A stretch of DNA of 32,770 nt from Chloroflexota bacterium (GCA_016179765.1 JACPCL010000043.1:1-32770), one strand, 5' to 3'; numbered from the stretch's first letter, positions 23,023 to 30,972 are shown. The notes: generated by a model from the letters alone, not told the origin. Translations and numbers: made by a program.

Positions 23023-23352
23023 TCATGGCCAAGCGCTACAGTGCTCGTACAAAGGCCAGTCTGTGTTCTGAAAGGCCCACATGAACGATTCCACGAATGG
23101 TCTTGTTGGCTGCTGGGGTAGGACAACCCGTATCAGTTTCGTATTTGAAAGGGGCCCCATGTCACGGACATTGTTGACGAAGCCAGCGTCTTTTGTGAAA
23201 CAGATGTCGTAGGCCGGGGCAACTGTCCGATACAAGGCGTTGTCCGCCAGGCCCTTCAGGTGCAGGCTATTGACCGAATCTACCTCATGCCCGAGGGCTC
23301 GGAGGGCGACTACCAGGGCCTCCGGCAAGTTCTCGTCAAGAAGCAGCCTCAT
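23023..23352 (-). CDS. DUF5615 PIN-like protein (putative toxin)
   Basis: 109 aa. It begins MRLLLDENLPEALVVALRALGHEVDSV, the DUF5615/Mut7-C-like PIN start with the first acidic pair (Asp6, Glu7). TKDAGFVN carries the next conserved Asp, and KLIRVVLP follows. Family knowledge: DUF5615 proteins are PIN-like predicted ribonucleases that usually pair with DUF433 antitoxins. The ATG overlaps the stop of the DUF433 gene (ATGA at 23349-23352). The pair lies between two long direct repeats. Toxin activity is inferred from the pairing. Confidence 0.85.
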   Translation of the reverse strand: MRLLLDENLPEALVVALRALGHEVDSVNSLHLKGLADNALYRTVAPAYDICFTKDAGFVNNVRDMGPLSNTKLIRVVLPQQPTRPFVESFMWAFQNTDWPLYEHCSAWP

Positions 23353-23555
23353 CGGACTGCGAGCAGGTCGGAATGAGCCAGCTCTTCCAAAGCACCCCTG
23401 ACCGCCTCTTCGGTAAGGCTAGGGTACTCCTTCACAATCTCGGGAATCGTCATGCCGGTGGAGAGGAGCTCCAGGAGCAGGGCTATGGAGATACGCGTAT
23501 CCCGCACACGCGGGGCGCCGCCCAGGTGTTCCGGGTCTGCAACGATCCACTTCAT
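23349..23555 (-). CDS. DUF433 antitoxin-like protein
   Basis: 68 aa. GGAPRVRDTRISIALLLELLSTGMTIPEIVKEYPSLTEEAVRGAL is the DUF433 helix-turn-helix-like domain in full, preceded by the short strand MKWIVADPEH. Family knowledge: partner and probable antitoxin/repressor of DUF5615 or other PIN-like toxins. ATG 23555 is the family start; the frame extends upstream to 23705 through repeat sequence that is not coding. A TAGAAT sequence on the minus strand at about 23612-23617 is a -10 candidate. It is followed by the toxin gene with ATGA overlap. Confidence 0.88.
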   Translation of the reverse strand: MKWIVADPEHLGGAPRVRDTRISIALLLELLSTGMTIPEIVKEYPSLTEEAVRGALEELAHSDLLAVR

Positions 23556-23640
23556 AGCAGCACCGTTCGCTGAAGAATTGCTTGAGAGGTCGTTGAAAGC
23601 TCCTGGCGCTATTCTACCATGCCGAGAGCAAGAATACGGG

Positions 23641-23716
23641 GCAATCGGGCATAGGGCATAGCGGATGCGGGCATGGGGGCAGACGGGCAGACGGACAGAG
23701 GGCATAGAGCATAGGA
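23641..23716. repeat. Degenerate G-rich short-unit array
   Basis: Imperfect 7-9 base units such as GGGCATA, GGGCAGAC and GGCATAGA are strung together upstream of direct-repeat copy B, in the same relative position as the GCAAACGG array before copy A. It is non-coding. The gap 23556-23980 has no gene: it contains this array, copy B and a 13-bp-stem hairpin. Confidence 0.6.
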
Positions 23717-23763
23717 GAAGCGGGTTGGGGCTGCCGAGGATTGTTTTGCGCGCTGGGGAGGGC

Positions 23764-23918
23764 CTTTTTCAGATTGGGCTGCAAGTTAAGGAATTGTTTC
23801 AGTTTTTGGAGGAACAATTCCTCTTGGCCTGGGGGTTAAGGTGCGATGGTCTGGGCGTTGGTCTTCATCACAAGCGATGGTAGCAGGGGAGGGGTGGGAT
23901 GGGGAAGGGGCGGATGGC
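23764..23918. repeat. Long direct repeat, copy B
   Basis: It starts CTTTTTCAGATTGGGCTGCAAG, has one hairpin GGAATTGTTTC...GAACAATTCC (about 23790-23821), and ends AGCGATGGTAGCAGGGGAGG plus further G-runs. It is a diverged duplicate of 22789-22984; the two copies bracket the DUF433-DUF5615 pair. Confidence 0.7.
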
Positions 23919-23929
23919 GGGGGGAAGGC

Positions 23930-23958
23930 GTAGGGGCGACCCGGCGGGTCGCCCCTAC
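23930..23958. repeat. Perfect 13-bp-stem palindrome
   Basis: GTAGGGGCGACCC (23930-23942) pairs with GGGTCGCCCCTAC (23946-23958) around a GGC loop. It lies 22 bases beyond the stop of the Gly/Lys-rich gene on the minus strand and might end its transcript, though there is no T-run. A related GTCCGCCCCTACGGGTAG occurs near 22586. Confidence 0.7.
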
Positions 23959-23980
23959 AAAAGCCCCTACGAAGCCCCTT

Positions 23981-24142
23981 CTACCTTTTTGAAGGGGGGT
24001 TGTTTCCTCTCCCCCCTCCCGAGGGGTTACCCGTTGTGCTTGGCAAGTTAGGAGTGGATCCTCCGCCCTTGCCGCCACCTTTTCCTCCACCTCCTCCGCC
24101 CTTACCGCCACCACCCTTTGCCTGTACCACTACTCTGCTCAT
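23981..24142 (-). CDS. 53-aa Gly/Lys-rich small protein
   Basis: ATG 24142 is preceded (minus strand) by GGAGGGAG at good spacing. The product begins MSRVVVQAKGGGGKGGGGGG, goes on with KGGGKGGGSTPNLPSTTGNP and ends in a basic tail (NNPPSKR). The N-terminal MSRVVVQAK is not low-complexity and looks like a conserved leader. It is strongly basic with no Cys or membrane segment. Function is unknown; nucleic-acid binding or RNA-chaperone-like behaviour is conceivable from composition only. It lies downstream of rnhA on the same strand with a 174-base gap and no T-rich terminator visible between, so it could be co-transcribed. Confidence 0.6.
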   Translation of the reverse strand: MSRVVVQAKGGGGKGGGGGGKGGGKGGGSTPNLPSTTGNPSGGGRGNNPPSKR

Positions 24143-24316
24143 GGTTATCTCCCTCCATTTACTTACGGGGTATCCAACTGGATTTCCCGTTTAAGCTTGT
24201 AATTGAGGGGTGTTTGGCCCTCACCCCGTTTGGGAGTAACTGTAGCCTCCTGTGCTTTACTTGTCAAATCCATGTTCGAGTTCCGTCTACGCGTCTTGCA
24301 GTATGCAGGAAAGCGG

Positions 24317-24802
24317 CTACGGCCTGTACCCGCTGTCTATCAGGAGCCCCTTGCCCTGGGCGGCGGCGACGGCGAGGCGGTCGCAGCGCTCGTTCTCTTT
24401 GGTCCCGCTATGGCCGCGGACCCAGGAGAAGGTGACATCGTGTTTGCTGCAGAGGAGGAGGAGGCGTTCCCACAGGTCGGGGTTGATGGCTTTCTCGGTC
24501 TTGTTGCGCATCCATTTGTTGGCTTTCCACTTGGCAGCCCAGCCCCGTTCCATGGCGTTGACGAGGTACTGGGAGTCGCTGATGAGGGATACGGTGCAGG
24601 ACTGGGTAAGGGCTTCCAGGCCGGCGATGGCGGCCATGATCTCCATGCGGTTGTTGGTGGTGAGATGGTAGCCGCCGGAGAGCTCCAGGCGATTTGGCCC
24701 CTGGATGAGCACGACGCCGTAGCCGCCGGGGCCGGGGTTGCCGAGGCAAGCGCCGTCGGTGTAGATGACGACGCGTGGCAATTGGGGGGTAGGTCTAGCC
24801 AT
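24317..24802 (-). CDS. rnhA: Ribonuclease HI
   Basis: 161 aa. It cuts the RNA strand of RNA-DNA hybrids (R-loops, primers). The catalytic residues are all present: Asp16 in [19 protein letters not shown], Glu54 in [12 protein letters not shown], Asp76 in [11 protein letters not shown], His131 in WVRGHSG and Asp141 in ERCDRLA. The length matches the E. coli-type enzyme with the basic handle region ([16 protein letters not shown]). ATG 24802 is preceded by AGGAGGTG at eleven-base spacing; an in-frame GTG at 24814 lies within that ribosome binding site and is unlikely. Identification is sure. Confidence 0.96.
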   Translation of the reverse strand: MARPTPQLPRVVIYTDGACLGNPGPGGYGVVLIQGPNRLELSGGYHLTTNNRMEIMAAIAGLEALTQSCTVSLISDSQYLVNAMERGWAAKWKANKWMRNKTEKAINPDLWERLLLLCSKHDVTFSWVRGHSGTKENERCDRLAVAAAQGKGLLIDSGYRP

Positions 24803-24837
24803 GGTGAGGTTCACCTCCTAGGGTTCCTCATGGGGTC

Positions 24838-24975
24838 GTTAGTAAGTGGACTTTCACCCTCACCCGTCCCGATGGCATCGGGACGGCCTCTCCCCTCAAG
24901 GGAGAGGTGAACACGAGGCGCTTTTCTTGCGGCCAAACCTGCGTTGGTGACCACCAAACGAGTCCATTTACTCAT
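24838..24975. repeat. Palindrome-rich element with terminal inverted repeats
   Basis: AGTAAGTGGACT (24841-24852) near the left end and AGTCCATTTACT (24961-24972) near the right end are inverted copies with one mismatch. Between them are two perfect hairpins: CCGTCCCGAT-GGC-ATCGGGACGG, and CCTCTCCC / GGGAGAGG. It is about 135 bp and non-coding, different from the R1-R7 family. The remaining part of the 335-base gap 24803-25138 holds repeat R5 and a promoter. Confidence 0.55.
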
Positions 24976-25004
24976 GCACTCGTTAGTATATGGGGATAAC
25001 TTTC

Positions 25005-25033
25005 TTGACGCTCCCGTGCGCCCATGCCAGAAT
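25005..25033 (+). promoter_or_regulatory. Candidate promoter of the cysteine synthase gene
   Basis: TTGACG (25005-25010), 17 bases and CAGAAT (25028-25033). Repeat R5 begins ten bases later, so the transcript would carry the repeat in its leader. Confidence 0.45.
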
Positions 25034-25042
25034 TGAGAGGAT

Positions 25043-25122
25043 TAGCAGGGTGCTGAAAAACACTCCCAGACCCCCGCCAGTGGGGCGAAGCCCCTCTGGA
25101 CACCCCTTTTCAGCATCCTGTT
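25043..25122. repeat. Dispersed TIR repeat, copy R5 (short form)
   Basis: An 80-bp element from TAGCAGGGTGCTGAAAAACA to CTTTTCAGCATCCTGTTG, with the inner hairpin GTGGGGCGAAGCCCCTC. It lies in the leader of the cysteine synthase gene, ending 17 bases before the GTG start. Confidence 0.75.
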
Positions 25123-25138
25123 GGGGGGAGTCACGTCC

Positions 25139-26086
25139 GTGAAAGCTGTTGGAAGCGTGCTGGACCTGATTGGGGAGACGCCCCTGGTGCGGCTGGTGAG
25201 GCTGGAGCCGCCGGGATCGGCCCAGGTGTGGGCCAAGGTGGAGGGCCTGAACCCCAGCGGCAGCATCAAGGACCGGGTGGCTCTGGCCCTGGTGCGGGAG
25301 GCCGAAGGAAAAGGCTTGCTGGGGCCAGGCGGCGTCATCGTAGAGTCATCCGCCGGCAACATGGGGGTGTCGCTGGCGATGGTGGCGGCGGCCAGAGGCT
25401 ATAAGCCGCATCTCTTTCTGCCGGAAGGGGTGCCTCTGGAGCGGCGCCGGCTGGCGGCGCGGTACGGTGCAGAGCTGCACCTGACCCCTTCCAATACAGG
25501 CATGACGGGGGCGAACGTGGCGGCCAACCGCCTGCTGGAGCGCAACCCAGAGTTCGTGCGCCTGGACCAGTTCGCCAGCGAGGCGACGGTGAAGGCGCAC
25601 CGGGAGGGCACGGGACGGGAGATTCTGGAGGCCACCCAAGGGGGGGTGGACGCCTTTGTGGCGGGGGTGGGCAGCGGCGGCACATTGATAGGCGTGGGCC
25701 AGGCGCTGCGGAGGGTGAACCCAGCGCTGCTGTTAGTGGCGGTGGAGCCTACTACATCGCCGCTGCTCAGTGAAGGCAGAGCCGGTGAGCACGGCATCCT
25801 GGGCATTGGGGCGGATTTCGTGCCCTCCATCCTGGACCGGGGGATGATTAGCGAGGTTGCTATGGTGAGCACGCAAGAGGCGGTGGACATGGCGCTGCGG
25901 CTGGCGAAAGAGGCCGGCCTGATGGTGGGGGTGTCCTCGGGCGCCAACGTGGCGGCGGCGCTAAGGATAGCGCAAAGACTTGGGCAAGGGAGAAGGGTGG
26001 TGACCGTCCTGCCCGATACGGGGGAGCGGTATCCACACCTGGCCCGTGAAATCTCGCTGTCCCTTCAATCCGTCAGCGGTAGGTAG
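25139..26086 (+). CDS. Cysteine synthase family PLP enzyme (CysK/CysM)
   Basis: 315 aa. It makes cysteine from O-acetylserine (or a phosphorylated serine) and sulfide. KAVGSVLDLIGETPLVRL and KVEGLNPSGSIKDRVA give the PLP lysine (Lys44). VESSAGNMGVSLAMVAAARGY stands where most members have TSGNTG, with Ser-Ala-Gly-Asn-Met-Gly here. TGMTGANVAA and AGVGSGGTLIGVGQAL (phosphate-binding loop) are intact. GTG 25139 is chosen because GGAG lies eight bases upstream; the TTG at 25121 is inside a repeat end. The substituted asparagine loop may shift substrate choice. Family is sure, exact substrate not. Confidence 0.9.
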   Translation: MKAVGSVLDLIGETPLVRLVRLEPPGSAQVWAKVEGLNPSGSIKDRVALALVREAEGKGLLGPGGVIVESSAGNMGVSLAMVAAARGYKPHLFLPEGVPLERRRLAARYGAELHLTPSNTGMTGANVAANRLLERNPEFVRLDQFASEATVKAHREGTGREILEATQGGVDAFVAGVGSGGTLIGVGQALRRVNPALLLVAVEPTTSPLLSEGRAGEHGILGIGADFVPSILDRGMISEVAMVSTQEAVDMALRLAKEAGLMVGVSSGANVAAALRIAQRLGQGRRVVTVLPDTGERYPHLAREISLSLQSVSGR

Positions 26087-26107
26087 GTTATCTACGCGGG
26101 AGAGGCG

Positions 26108-26116
26108 TGCTATAAT
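26108..26116 (+). promoter_or_regulatory. Extended -10 promoter of the tig-clpP-clpX operon
   Basis: TGCTATAAT matches the extended -10, with a weak TTATCT at 26088-26093 as -35 (17-base spacing). It lies 90 bases before the chosen tig start. Confidence 0.55.
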
Positions 26117-26206
26117 TTATGGCAAGGTATGTGGCGGGGCAGGCAAGCACTGGCTTTCACGACGTCTGAGCAGTGCGCCTGCCTCCTCTTTGATTGGAGC
26201 GTGGCT

Positions 26207-27568
26207 TTGAAGGTAACGAGGGAAGACCTGGAACAGAGGGAGGTTGCCCTGAGCATTGAGGTGGAGGAGGGCGACCTGGCCCCCTATTACGACAAGGCGT
26301 ATCGCCACCTGGTCCAACGACTTAACGTGCCGGGGTTTAGAAAGGGCAAGGCTCCCAGGTCGGTGGTGCAGCGGCTGGTGGGGGATGGGGTGATGTTGGA
26401 AGAGGCGATGGAGTTCTTCGTTCCGGAAGCGGTGGAGAAGGCCATAAAGGAGCAGGGGATTGAACAGGGGGCCGCACCTCGCTTGGAGGTGGACCGTGAA
26501 AAGAGTCCCATCGTCCTGAAGGCCACGGTGCCCCTGAGGCCAAAGGTGGTGGTGAGCGCCTATAGCGAGATTCGCCTGCCCCTGGAGCCCATTGAGGTGA
26601 CGGACCAGGAGGTTGACCGTGTCCTGGAGGATATGCGCTGGGCGCAGGCCCCCTGGGCGCCGGTAGACCGGCCCGTGGCCCTGGGGGACCGGGTGACCAT
26701 TGACGCACGGGGCCAGGTAGAGGGCAAACAGGTCACCCGCCAGGAAGGGGTGGAGTTTTACGCAGGTGAGGGCAACCCCAGCCCGGTGAAAGGATTTGCG
26801 GAAGCCCTCGTGGGCGCACAGGCGGGGGAGACTCAGGAGTTCACCCTTACAGTCCCCGATGACTTCGCCGACGCAGAACTGGCTGGGAAGGAGTGCACGT
26901 TCCAGGTAATGGTGCACGCCATCAAGGCCAAGCTGTTGCCGGAGTTGGATGATGAGTTTGCGAAAGGCGTGGAAGGCGGGTATGAGAGCCTGGCCGCCCT
27001 GAAAGAGAAGTTGTGGGAGGGCATCCGAAACCGCAAGTCCGAGGATGCCCGCATCAAGTACGAGGAGAGCGTGGTAGAGGAGCTGGCGGGCAGGGCGACG
27101 TTGGAAATTTCGCCCATGCTGGTGGAACACGAGGCGCAGCACATCCTGGAGGAGGAGGAGGATACCCTGAAGCGGCAACGGGTGACGGTAGACCAGTATC
27201 TGTCGCTGATGGGACGCAGCCAGGACCAGCACCAGGAGGATGCCCGCAAAGAGGCCCTGGACCGCATAACCAGGGTGTACGCTCTGAACAATGTGGCGGA
27301 GATGGAGGGCATCAGTGCCACCGAGGCTGAGGTGGACCAGGAGATAGACCGGCTGGTAAAGGGGGCGAACGATGAGAAGCGCATGCGCCGTAACTTGAAC
27401 GAGCCGGACTCCCGGGCATCTGTCGGCAGTATCCTGGCCCGTCGCAGGGCCATTGAGCGGCTGGTGGCCATTGCAAAGGGAGAGGAGACGCGTTCAACAG
27501 CACCGGCGTCCCTGAGCCCGGCTACAGAGATTACTCCAGAAGGGAGCGGAAATGTTGGAACTGCCTGA
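26207..27568 (+). CDS. tig: Trigger factor (ribosome-associated chaperone, peptidyl-prolyl isomerase)
   Basis: 453 aa. It binds the ribosome exit tunnel and helps nascent chains fold. The N-terminal ribosome-binding signature GFRKGKAP is at residues 43-50. The FKBP-like isomerase domain spans about 155-245 ([13 protein letters not shown] to FQVMVHAIK), then the long helical C-terminal arms ([23 protein letters not shown]). I place the start at TTG 26207 ([20 protein letters not shown], the usual family beginning) with GGAG seven bases upstream; an ATG at 26129 would add 26 unusual residues. It heads an operon with clpP, overlapping it by 17 bases. Confidence 0.93.
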   Translation: MKVTREDLEQREVALSIEVEEGDLAPYYDKAYRHLVQRLNVPGFRKGKAPRSVVQRLVGDGVMLEEAMEFFVPEAVEKAIKEQGIEQGAAPRLEVDREKSPIVLKATVPLRPKVVVSAYSEIRLPLEPIEVTDQEVDRVLEDMRWAQAPWAPVDRPVALGDRVTIDARGQVEGKQVTRQEGVEFYAGEGNPSPVKGFAEALVGAQAGETQEFTLTVPDDFADAELAGKECTFQVMVHAIKAKLLPELDDEFAKGVEGGYESLAALKEKLWEGIRNRKSEDARIKYEESVVEELAGRATLEISPMLVEHEAQHILEEEEDTLKRQRVTVDQYLSLMGRSQDQHQEDARKEALDRITRVYALNNVAEMEGISATEAEVDQEIDRLVKGANDEKRMRRNLNEPDSRASVGSILARRRAIERLVAIAKGEETRSTAPASLSPATEITPEGSGNVGTA

Positions 27569-28226
27569 CGGTAGGCGGGAAAGCCCCGCTGCGTATACAC
27601 CCGACCGGCTCCGCAACATCATCCCCATGGTGATAGAGACCTCCGCCAGGGGAGAACGGGCCTTTGACATCTATTCGCTGCTGCTGCGGGAGCGCATCGT
27701 CTTTCTGGGCACGCCCATCAGCGACCCCGTGGCCAACCTGGTCATGGCCCAGTTCCTGTTCCTGGAGCGTGAGGACCCGGAGAAGGACATCCACCTGTAC
27801 ATCAACAGCCCCGGCGGGGTCATCAGCTCGGGCCTGGCGATTCTGGACACCATGCGTCTCATCAAACCAGAGGTGTCTACTATCTGCGTGGGGATGGCGG
27901 CCAGCATGGCGACGGTGCTGCTGTGCTCTGGGGCCAAGGGGAAACGGTACGCGCTGCCCAACGCCACCATTCACATGCACCAGCCCATTGGCGGGGCCCA
28001 GGGCCAGGCGGCGGATATTGAGATTGCAGCGCGGGAGATCCTGCGGATGCAGGACATCATTCGTAACATCCTGTCGGAAAACACTGGGCAGGCCTACGAG
28101 AAGGTAGCTCGGGATACGGACCGTGACTACTACCTGAACTCGGACCAGGCCAAGGAGTACGGCATCATTGATGAGGTGCTGTACGGCAAGATGGCTGAAA
28201 AGGGTGCGAAAGCCGCGAAGAAGTAA
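27552..28226 (+). CDS. clpP: ATP-dependent Clp protease proteolytic subunit
   Basis: 224 aa. Serine peptidase forming the tetradecameric barrel that degrades proteins fed by ClpX or other AAA+ partners. The catalytic triad by alignment spacing is Ser118 ([12 protein letters not shown]), His143 ([10 protein letters not shown]) and Asp192 ([10 protein letters not shown]). [18 protein letters not shown] and the C-terminal [14 protein letters not shown] are standard. The N-terminus carries about 25 residues before the common start IPMVIET; ATG 27552 is supported by AAGGGAG just upstream and overlaps tig, whereas ATG 27630 is the conventional start position. The extension may be a propeptide. Confidence 0.97.
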   Translation: MLELPDGRRESPAAYTPDRLRNIIPMVIETSARGERAFDIYSLLLRERIVFLGTPISDPVANLVMAQFLFLEREDPEKDIHLYINSPGGVISSGLAILDTMRLIKPEVSTICVGMAASMATVLLCSGAKGKRYALPNATIHMHQPIGGAQGQAADIEIAAREILRMQDIIRNILSENTGQAYEKVARDTDRDYYLNSDQAKEYGIIDEVLYGKMAEKGAKAAKK

Positions 28227-28240
28227 GGGGGCCCTTTACC

Positions 28241-29524
28241 ATGGCGAACGAGGGGTTGCGTCCAGAGTACCGGTGCTCCTTTTGTGGCAAGGCCCAGAGC
28301 CAGGTGAAGCGGCTCATCCGGGGGCCAGGCAGTGTGTTCATCTGCGATCAGTGTGTCCTGGTATGCGGGCGCATCGTCACCGAGGAGCGGCCTCCCCTGG
28401 CCCAGGGATACCTGGAGCCGTCCTCGCCCCTGGTGCCCAAGGAGATACACCGGCTGCTGGGGGAGTATGTGATAGGCCAGGAGCAGGCCCAGAAGCTCCT
28501 AAGCGTTGCGGTGTACAACCATTACAAACGCATCAACGGCAACGATAAGACGAATGGCGTAGAGGTGCAAAAGAGCAACATCCTGATGATTGGCCCCACG
28601 GGTTGCGGCAAGACTCTGCTTGCTCAGACGCTGGCTCGCATCTTGGACGTCCCCTTCAGCATCAGTGACGCCACCTCCCTGACTGAGGCTGGCTACGTGG
28701 GGGAGGACGTGGAGAACATCCTGCTGCGCCTCATCCAGGCTGCGGACTTTGAGATACCCCGTGCGGAGCGCGGCATCATCTACATTGATGAGATTGACAA
28801 GATCGCCCGGAAGGGGCCAAACCCTTCCATTACGCGGGATGTGTCGGGTGAGGGGGTGCAACAGGCGCTGCTGAAGATCATAGAAGGCACCATTGCGAAC
28901 GTGCCGCCCCAGGGGGGACGCAAGCACCCGCACCAGGAATTCCTGCAGATCAAGACCGATGGCATCCTCTTCATCTGCGGCGGCAGCTTTGAGGGCCTGG
29001 ACGCCATTGTAGAGAAACGCCTCTCCTTGGGCCGTCATTCCCTTGGCTTTCACGCTGCCGCCCAATCCGGCGAGGAGGCCCGCGAGGTCCTCCGCCACGT
29101 GACCACCGACGACCTCCTCCAGTTCGGCTTCATCCCTGAGTTCATTGGCCGCCTTCCCCTGGCCGTGACCCTGGATGCGCTGGACAAGGAGTCCCTTATC
29201 CGCGTGCTCACCGAGCCCAAGAACGCCCTGGTGAAGCAGTACCAGCACCTGTTTTGGCTGGACGGCGTTGAGCTGGTGTTCACGCCTGACTCCCTGGAGG
29301 CGACAGCGGAGGAGGCGCAGAAGCAGAAAACGGGCGCTCGTGGCCTGCGCACCATCATAGAGGGGACGTTGCTGGATATCATGTACGAGCTGCCTTCGGT
29401 GAAGGGTGTGAAGCGGTGCGTGGTAGACGCCGCCACCATCCGCGGCCAGGGGCGGCCTACCCTGCTGGACGGGGCGGGCAACCTCATAGAGCTGCCTCCC
29501 ATCGCCCAGAAAAGGATAGCCTAG
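28241..29524 (+). CDS. clpX: ATP-dependent Clp protease ATP-binding subunit ClpX
   Basis: 427-aa AAA+ unfoldase that recognises substrates and threads them into ClpP. The zinc-binding domain has Cys12, Cys15, Cys35 and Cys38 (CSFC...CDQC). Walker A is GPTGCGKT (118-125), the pore loop is GYVGEDVE (151-158), Walker B is IIYIDEID (179-186), the RKH loop is in GGRKHPHQ, and the sensor-2 region is [11 protein letters not shown]. The ClpP-contact loop, normally IGF, falls near HSLGFHAAA, where LGF is seen. It follows clpP by 14 bases in the same operon. Identification is sure. Confidence 0.97.
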   Translation: MANEGLRPEYRCSFCGKAQSQVKRLIRGPGSVFICDQCVLVCGRIVTEERPPLAQGYLEPSSPLVPKEIHRLLGEYVIGQEQAQKLLSVAVYNHYKRINGNDKTNGVEVQKSNILMIGPTGCGKTLLAQTLARILDVPFSISDATSLTEAGYVGEDVENILLRLIQAADFEIPRAERGIIYIDEIDKIARKGPNPSITRDVSGEGVQQALLKIIEGTIANVPPQGGRKHPHQEFLQIKTDGILFICGGSFEGLDAIVEKRLSLGRHSLGFHAAAQSGEEAREVLRHVTTDDLLQFGFIPEFIGRLPLAVTLDALDKESLIRVLTEPKNALVKQYQHLFWLDGVELVFTPDSLEATAEEAQKQKTGARGLRTIIEGTLLDIMYELPSVKGVKRCVVDAATIRGQGRPTLLDGAGNLIELPPIAQKRIA

Positions 29525-29614
29525 GGCAAGCTGGTTTGCGGGCGCGCCCGAAAGGGACACCGAGGCAGCCCCTTCCTGAGGGATAAAAAACTTCTATAGG
29601 ATGGCTTTATTCCA

Positions 29615-29644
29615 TTGCGTGATGTAGCCTCCTTTGGGTATAAT
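29615..29644 (+). promoter_or_regulatory. Promoter of the first cupredoxin-like lipoprotein gene
   Basis: TTGCGT (29615-29620), 18 bases and a perfect TATAAT (29639-29644) precede the ATG at 29674, which has AAAGGGAGG upstream. Confidence 0.6.
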
Positions 29645-29673
29645 TGCAGGCATCTTCTTAAAGGGAGGCGGCC

Positions 29674-30090
29674 ATGGGAAAGATTGCGCTGTTTCTTGGG
29701 GTTTTTGTCATGTTGCTCGCCATGGCCTGCGGGGGAGGGGGTGGGACCACAGGAGGGGAAGCAACGGGCACACCGACCGCGCTTCCTTCAGGCTCGGCGA
29801 TCCCTGTGGAGATCACCATTAGCGATAGTGAGCTCACGCCCCACGTAATTGAGATGACGGTGGGAAAGAGCTACAAGTTCGTGGTCCACAACACCAGTGC
29901 TGACAAGAACCGCAAGCTTGTTGCCCGCCGGTGGACGATAGTGTTGCCCGTAGAGGCAGGGAAGACTGTGGAGAGCGGCGTCTTTTCTTCAGAAGCGCCA
30001 GATGAATCTGGCGATGTGGAATGTCACGAGGAGTCCCGGGGCGCCAAGGAGGCGTTCCAGTGCAGGATCTTCATCAGGCCTGCGGGCTAG
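29674..30090 (+). CDS. Cupredoxin-like lipoprotein without obvious copper ligands
   Basis: 138 aa. Signal peptide with Cys19 as the likely lipidated residue (MLLAMAC), a Gly/Thr-rich linker, then a beta-sandwich pattern: VEITISDSELTPHVIEMTVGKSYKFVVHNTSADKN, later TVESGVFSSEAP and AFQCRIFIRPAG. The order of strands resembles the cupredoxin-like fold, but the expected His in the NxxxxxH strand and a Cys-x4-His-x4-Met loop are not seen; a CHEESRGAKEAFQC stretch near the C-terminus might bind metal or form a disulfide. It probably sits on the outside of the membrane. The next gene encodes a related protein with intact ligands. Confidence 0.65.
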   Translation: MGKIALFLGVFVMLLAMACGGGGGTTGGEATGTPTALPSGSAIPVEITISDSELTPHVIEMTVGKSYKFVVHNTSADKNRKLVARRWTIVLPVEAGKTVESGVFSSEAPDESGDVECHEESRGAKEAFQCRIFIRPAG

Positions 30091-30184
30091 CCCCGCTCCG
30101 CAGGGTGGTTCCCCATGCCTAGGCGAGATGCGGCCAACTATGGTTGGCCGTATCTTCTTTTTGGGTGGGTGTCCCGTTGGCCCA

Positions 30185-30305
30185 AAAACCTCCTACCTCA
30201 CCCCCTTTGTCCCCCTCTCCGACACGGAGAGGGGGAAATTGAATCTGGGGAACACCCCCAGTCCCCCGCCAGAGGGGGCTTAGCCCCCTCTGGACTCCCC
30301 GTGAG
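30185..30305. repeat. Dispersed repeat, copy R6 (partial)
   Basis: It has the outer module (CTCACCCCCTTTGTCCCCCT, AGAGGGGGAAATTGAATCTG, AACACCCCCAG) and the inner hairpin CAGAGGGGG-CTTAG-CCCCCTCTG, but the terminal inverted repeats are not recognisable. It lies in the 258-base gap between the two cupredoxin-like genes. Confidence 0.6.
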
Positions 30306-30348
30306 GGGTCTACGGCTCGTCTTGGCAAACAACACGGAGCCTCGTAAG

Positions 30349-30972
30349 ATGGGCAAGAAGGGGAATGGCTTGCCCATGGCGCGAAGAGATGGAGCCGGTA
30401 GGTGTTGGAAGCTCGTGTGCTTGCAAGGGCTGTGGGGCCTGGTCATTGCGGCAGCGTGCAATGGTGCGCCTGAGGAGCCGGTGCAGGAAGTGAACGCGCC
30501 TTCTGATTTCATGGTCACCTCCACCCCTTTTGACCCCCTCCACGCTCCTAGGGAGGGGTCTGCACCTCCTGAGGTGGTGGTGGAGATTGACCTGGAGAAC
30601 CGGTACGACTTTGACCTGCTGCCGAGGAGGGTGAACGGGGCGCTTGTGCGGTTCAACGGGGACCACAAAGATAACGGCGAGGAGCCGCTGAAGCTGCCGC
30701 CGGGCAAGGTGCGGTTTGTGCTGACCAACACGGGCACCATCTCCCACAACTTCCGCCTGATGGGGAGAACGCCGGAGGGCGTTACCTTTGACGTAACGAC
30801 GCCTGCGGTGGACAGGTTTATGGGGGCTGGGGTGATGTGGGAGATGGAGGCGCGGCTCTGGGAAGGGGAGTACCTGATGATCTGCAACGTGACCAATCAC
30901 GACGCCAGGGGCATGTCTAGGCCGCTCATCGTGACCAGGGAGGCGAGCTATCCAGCGCCTCCGCTACGGTAG
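30349..30972 (+). CDS. Cupredoxin-domain lipoprotein with type-1 copper ligands
   Basis: 207 aa from ATG 30349. A basic N-terminus, hydrophobic LQGLWGLVIAAAC with likely lipid Cys37, then a cupredoxin domain: PPGKVRFVLTNTGTISHNFRL gives His133, and GEYLMICNVTNHDARGM gives Cys179, His184 and Met189, the plastocyanin/azurin-type ligand set. Family knowledge: electron transfer at the cell surface, for example near respiratory oxidases; no partner gene is visible here. The frame is open upstream to 30115 but runs through repeat R6, so that part is not coding; GGAG at 30336-30339 supports 30349 (30376 is also possible). The TAG stop is the first three bases of repeat R7. Confidence 0.8.
   Translation: MGKKGNGLPMARRDGAGRCWKLVCLQGLWGLVIAAACNGAPEEPVQEVNAPSDFMVTSTPFDPLHAPREGSAPPEVVVEIDLENRYDFDLLPRRVNGALVRFNGDHKDNGEEPLKLPPGKVRFVLTNTGTISHNFRLMGRTPEGVTFDVTTPAVDRFMGAGVMWEMEARLWEGEYLMICNVTNHDARGMSRPLIVTREASYPAPPLR

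Noticed and set aside
25121-25138. TTG 25121 as the cysteine synthase start
   Set aside because: It lies in the right end of repeat R5, and GTG 25139 has a well-spaced GGAG.
30115-30348. N-terminal extension of the copper cupredoxin gene to 30115
   Set aside because: The extension translates repeat R6; the signal peptide/lipobox and a GGAG support a start at 30349.
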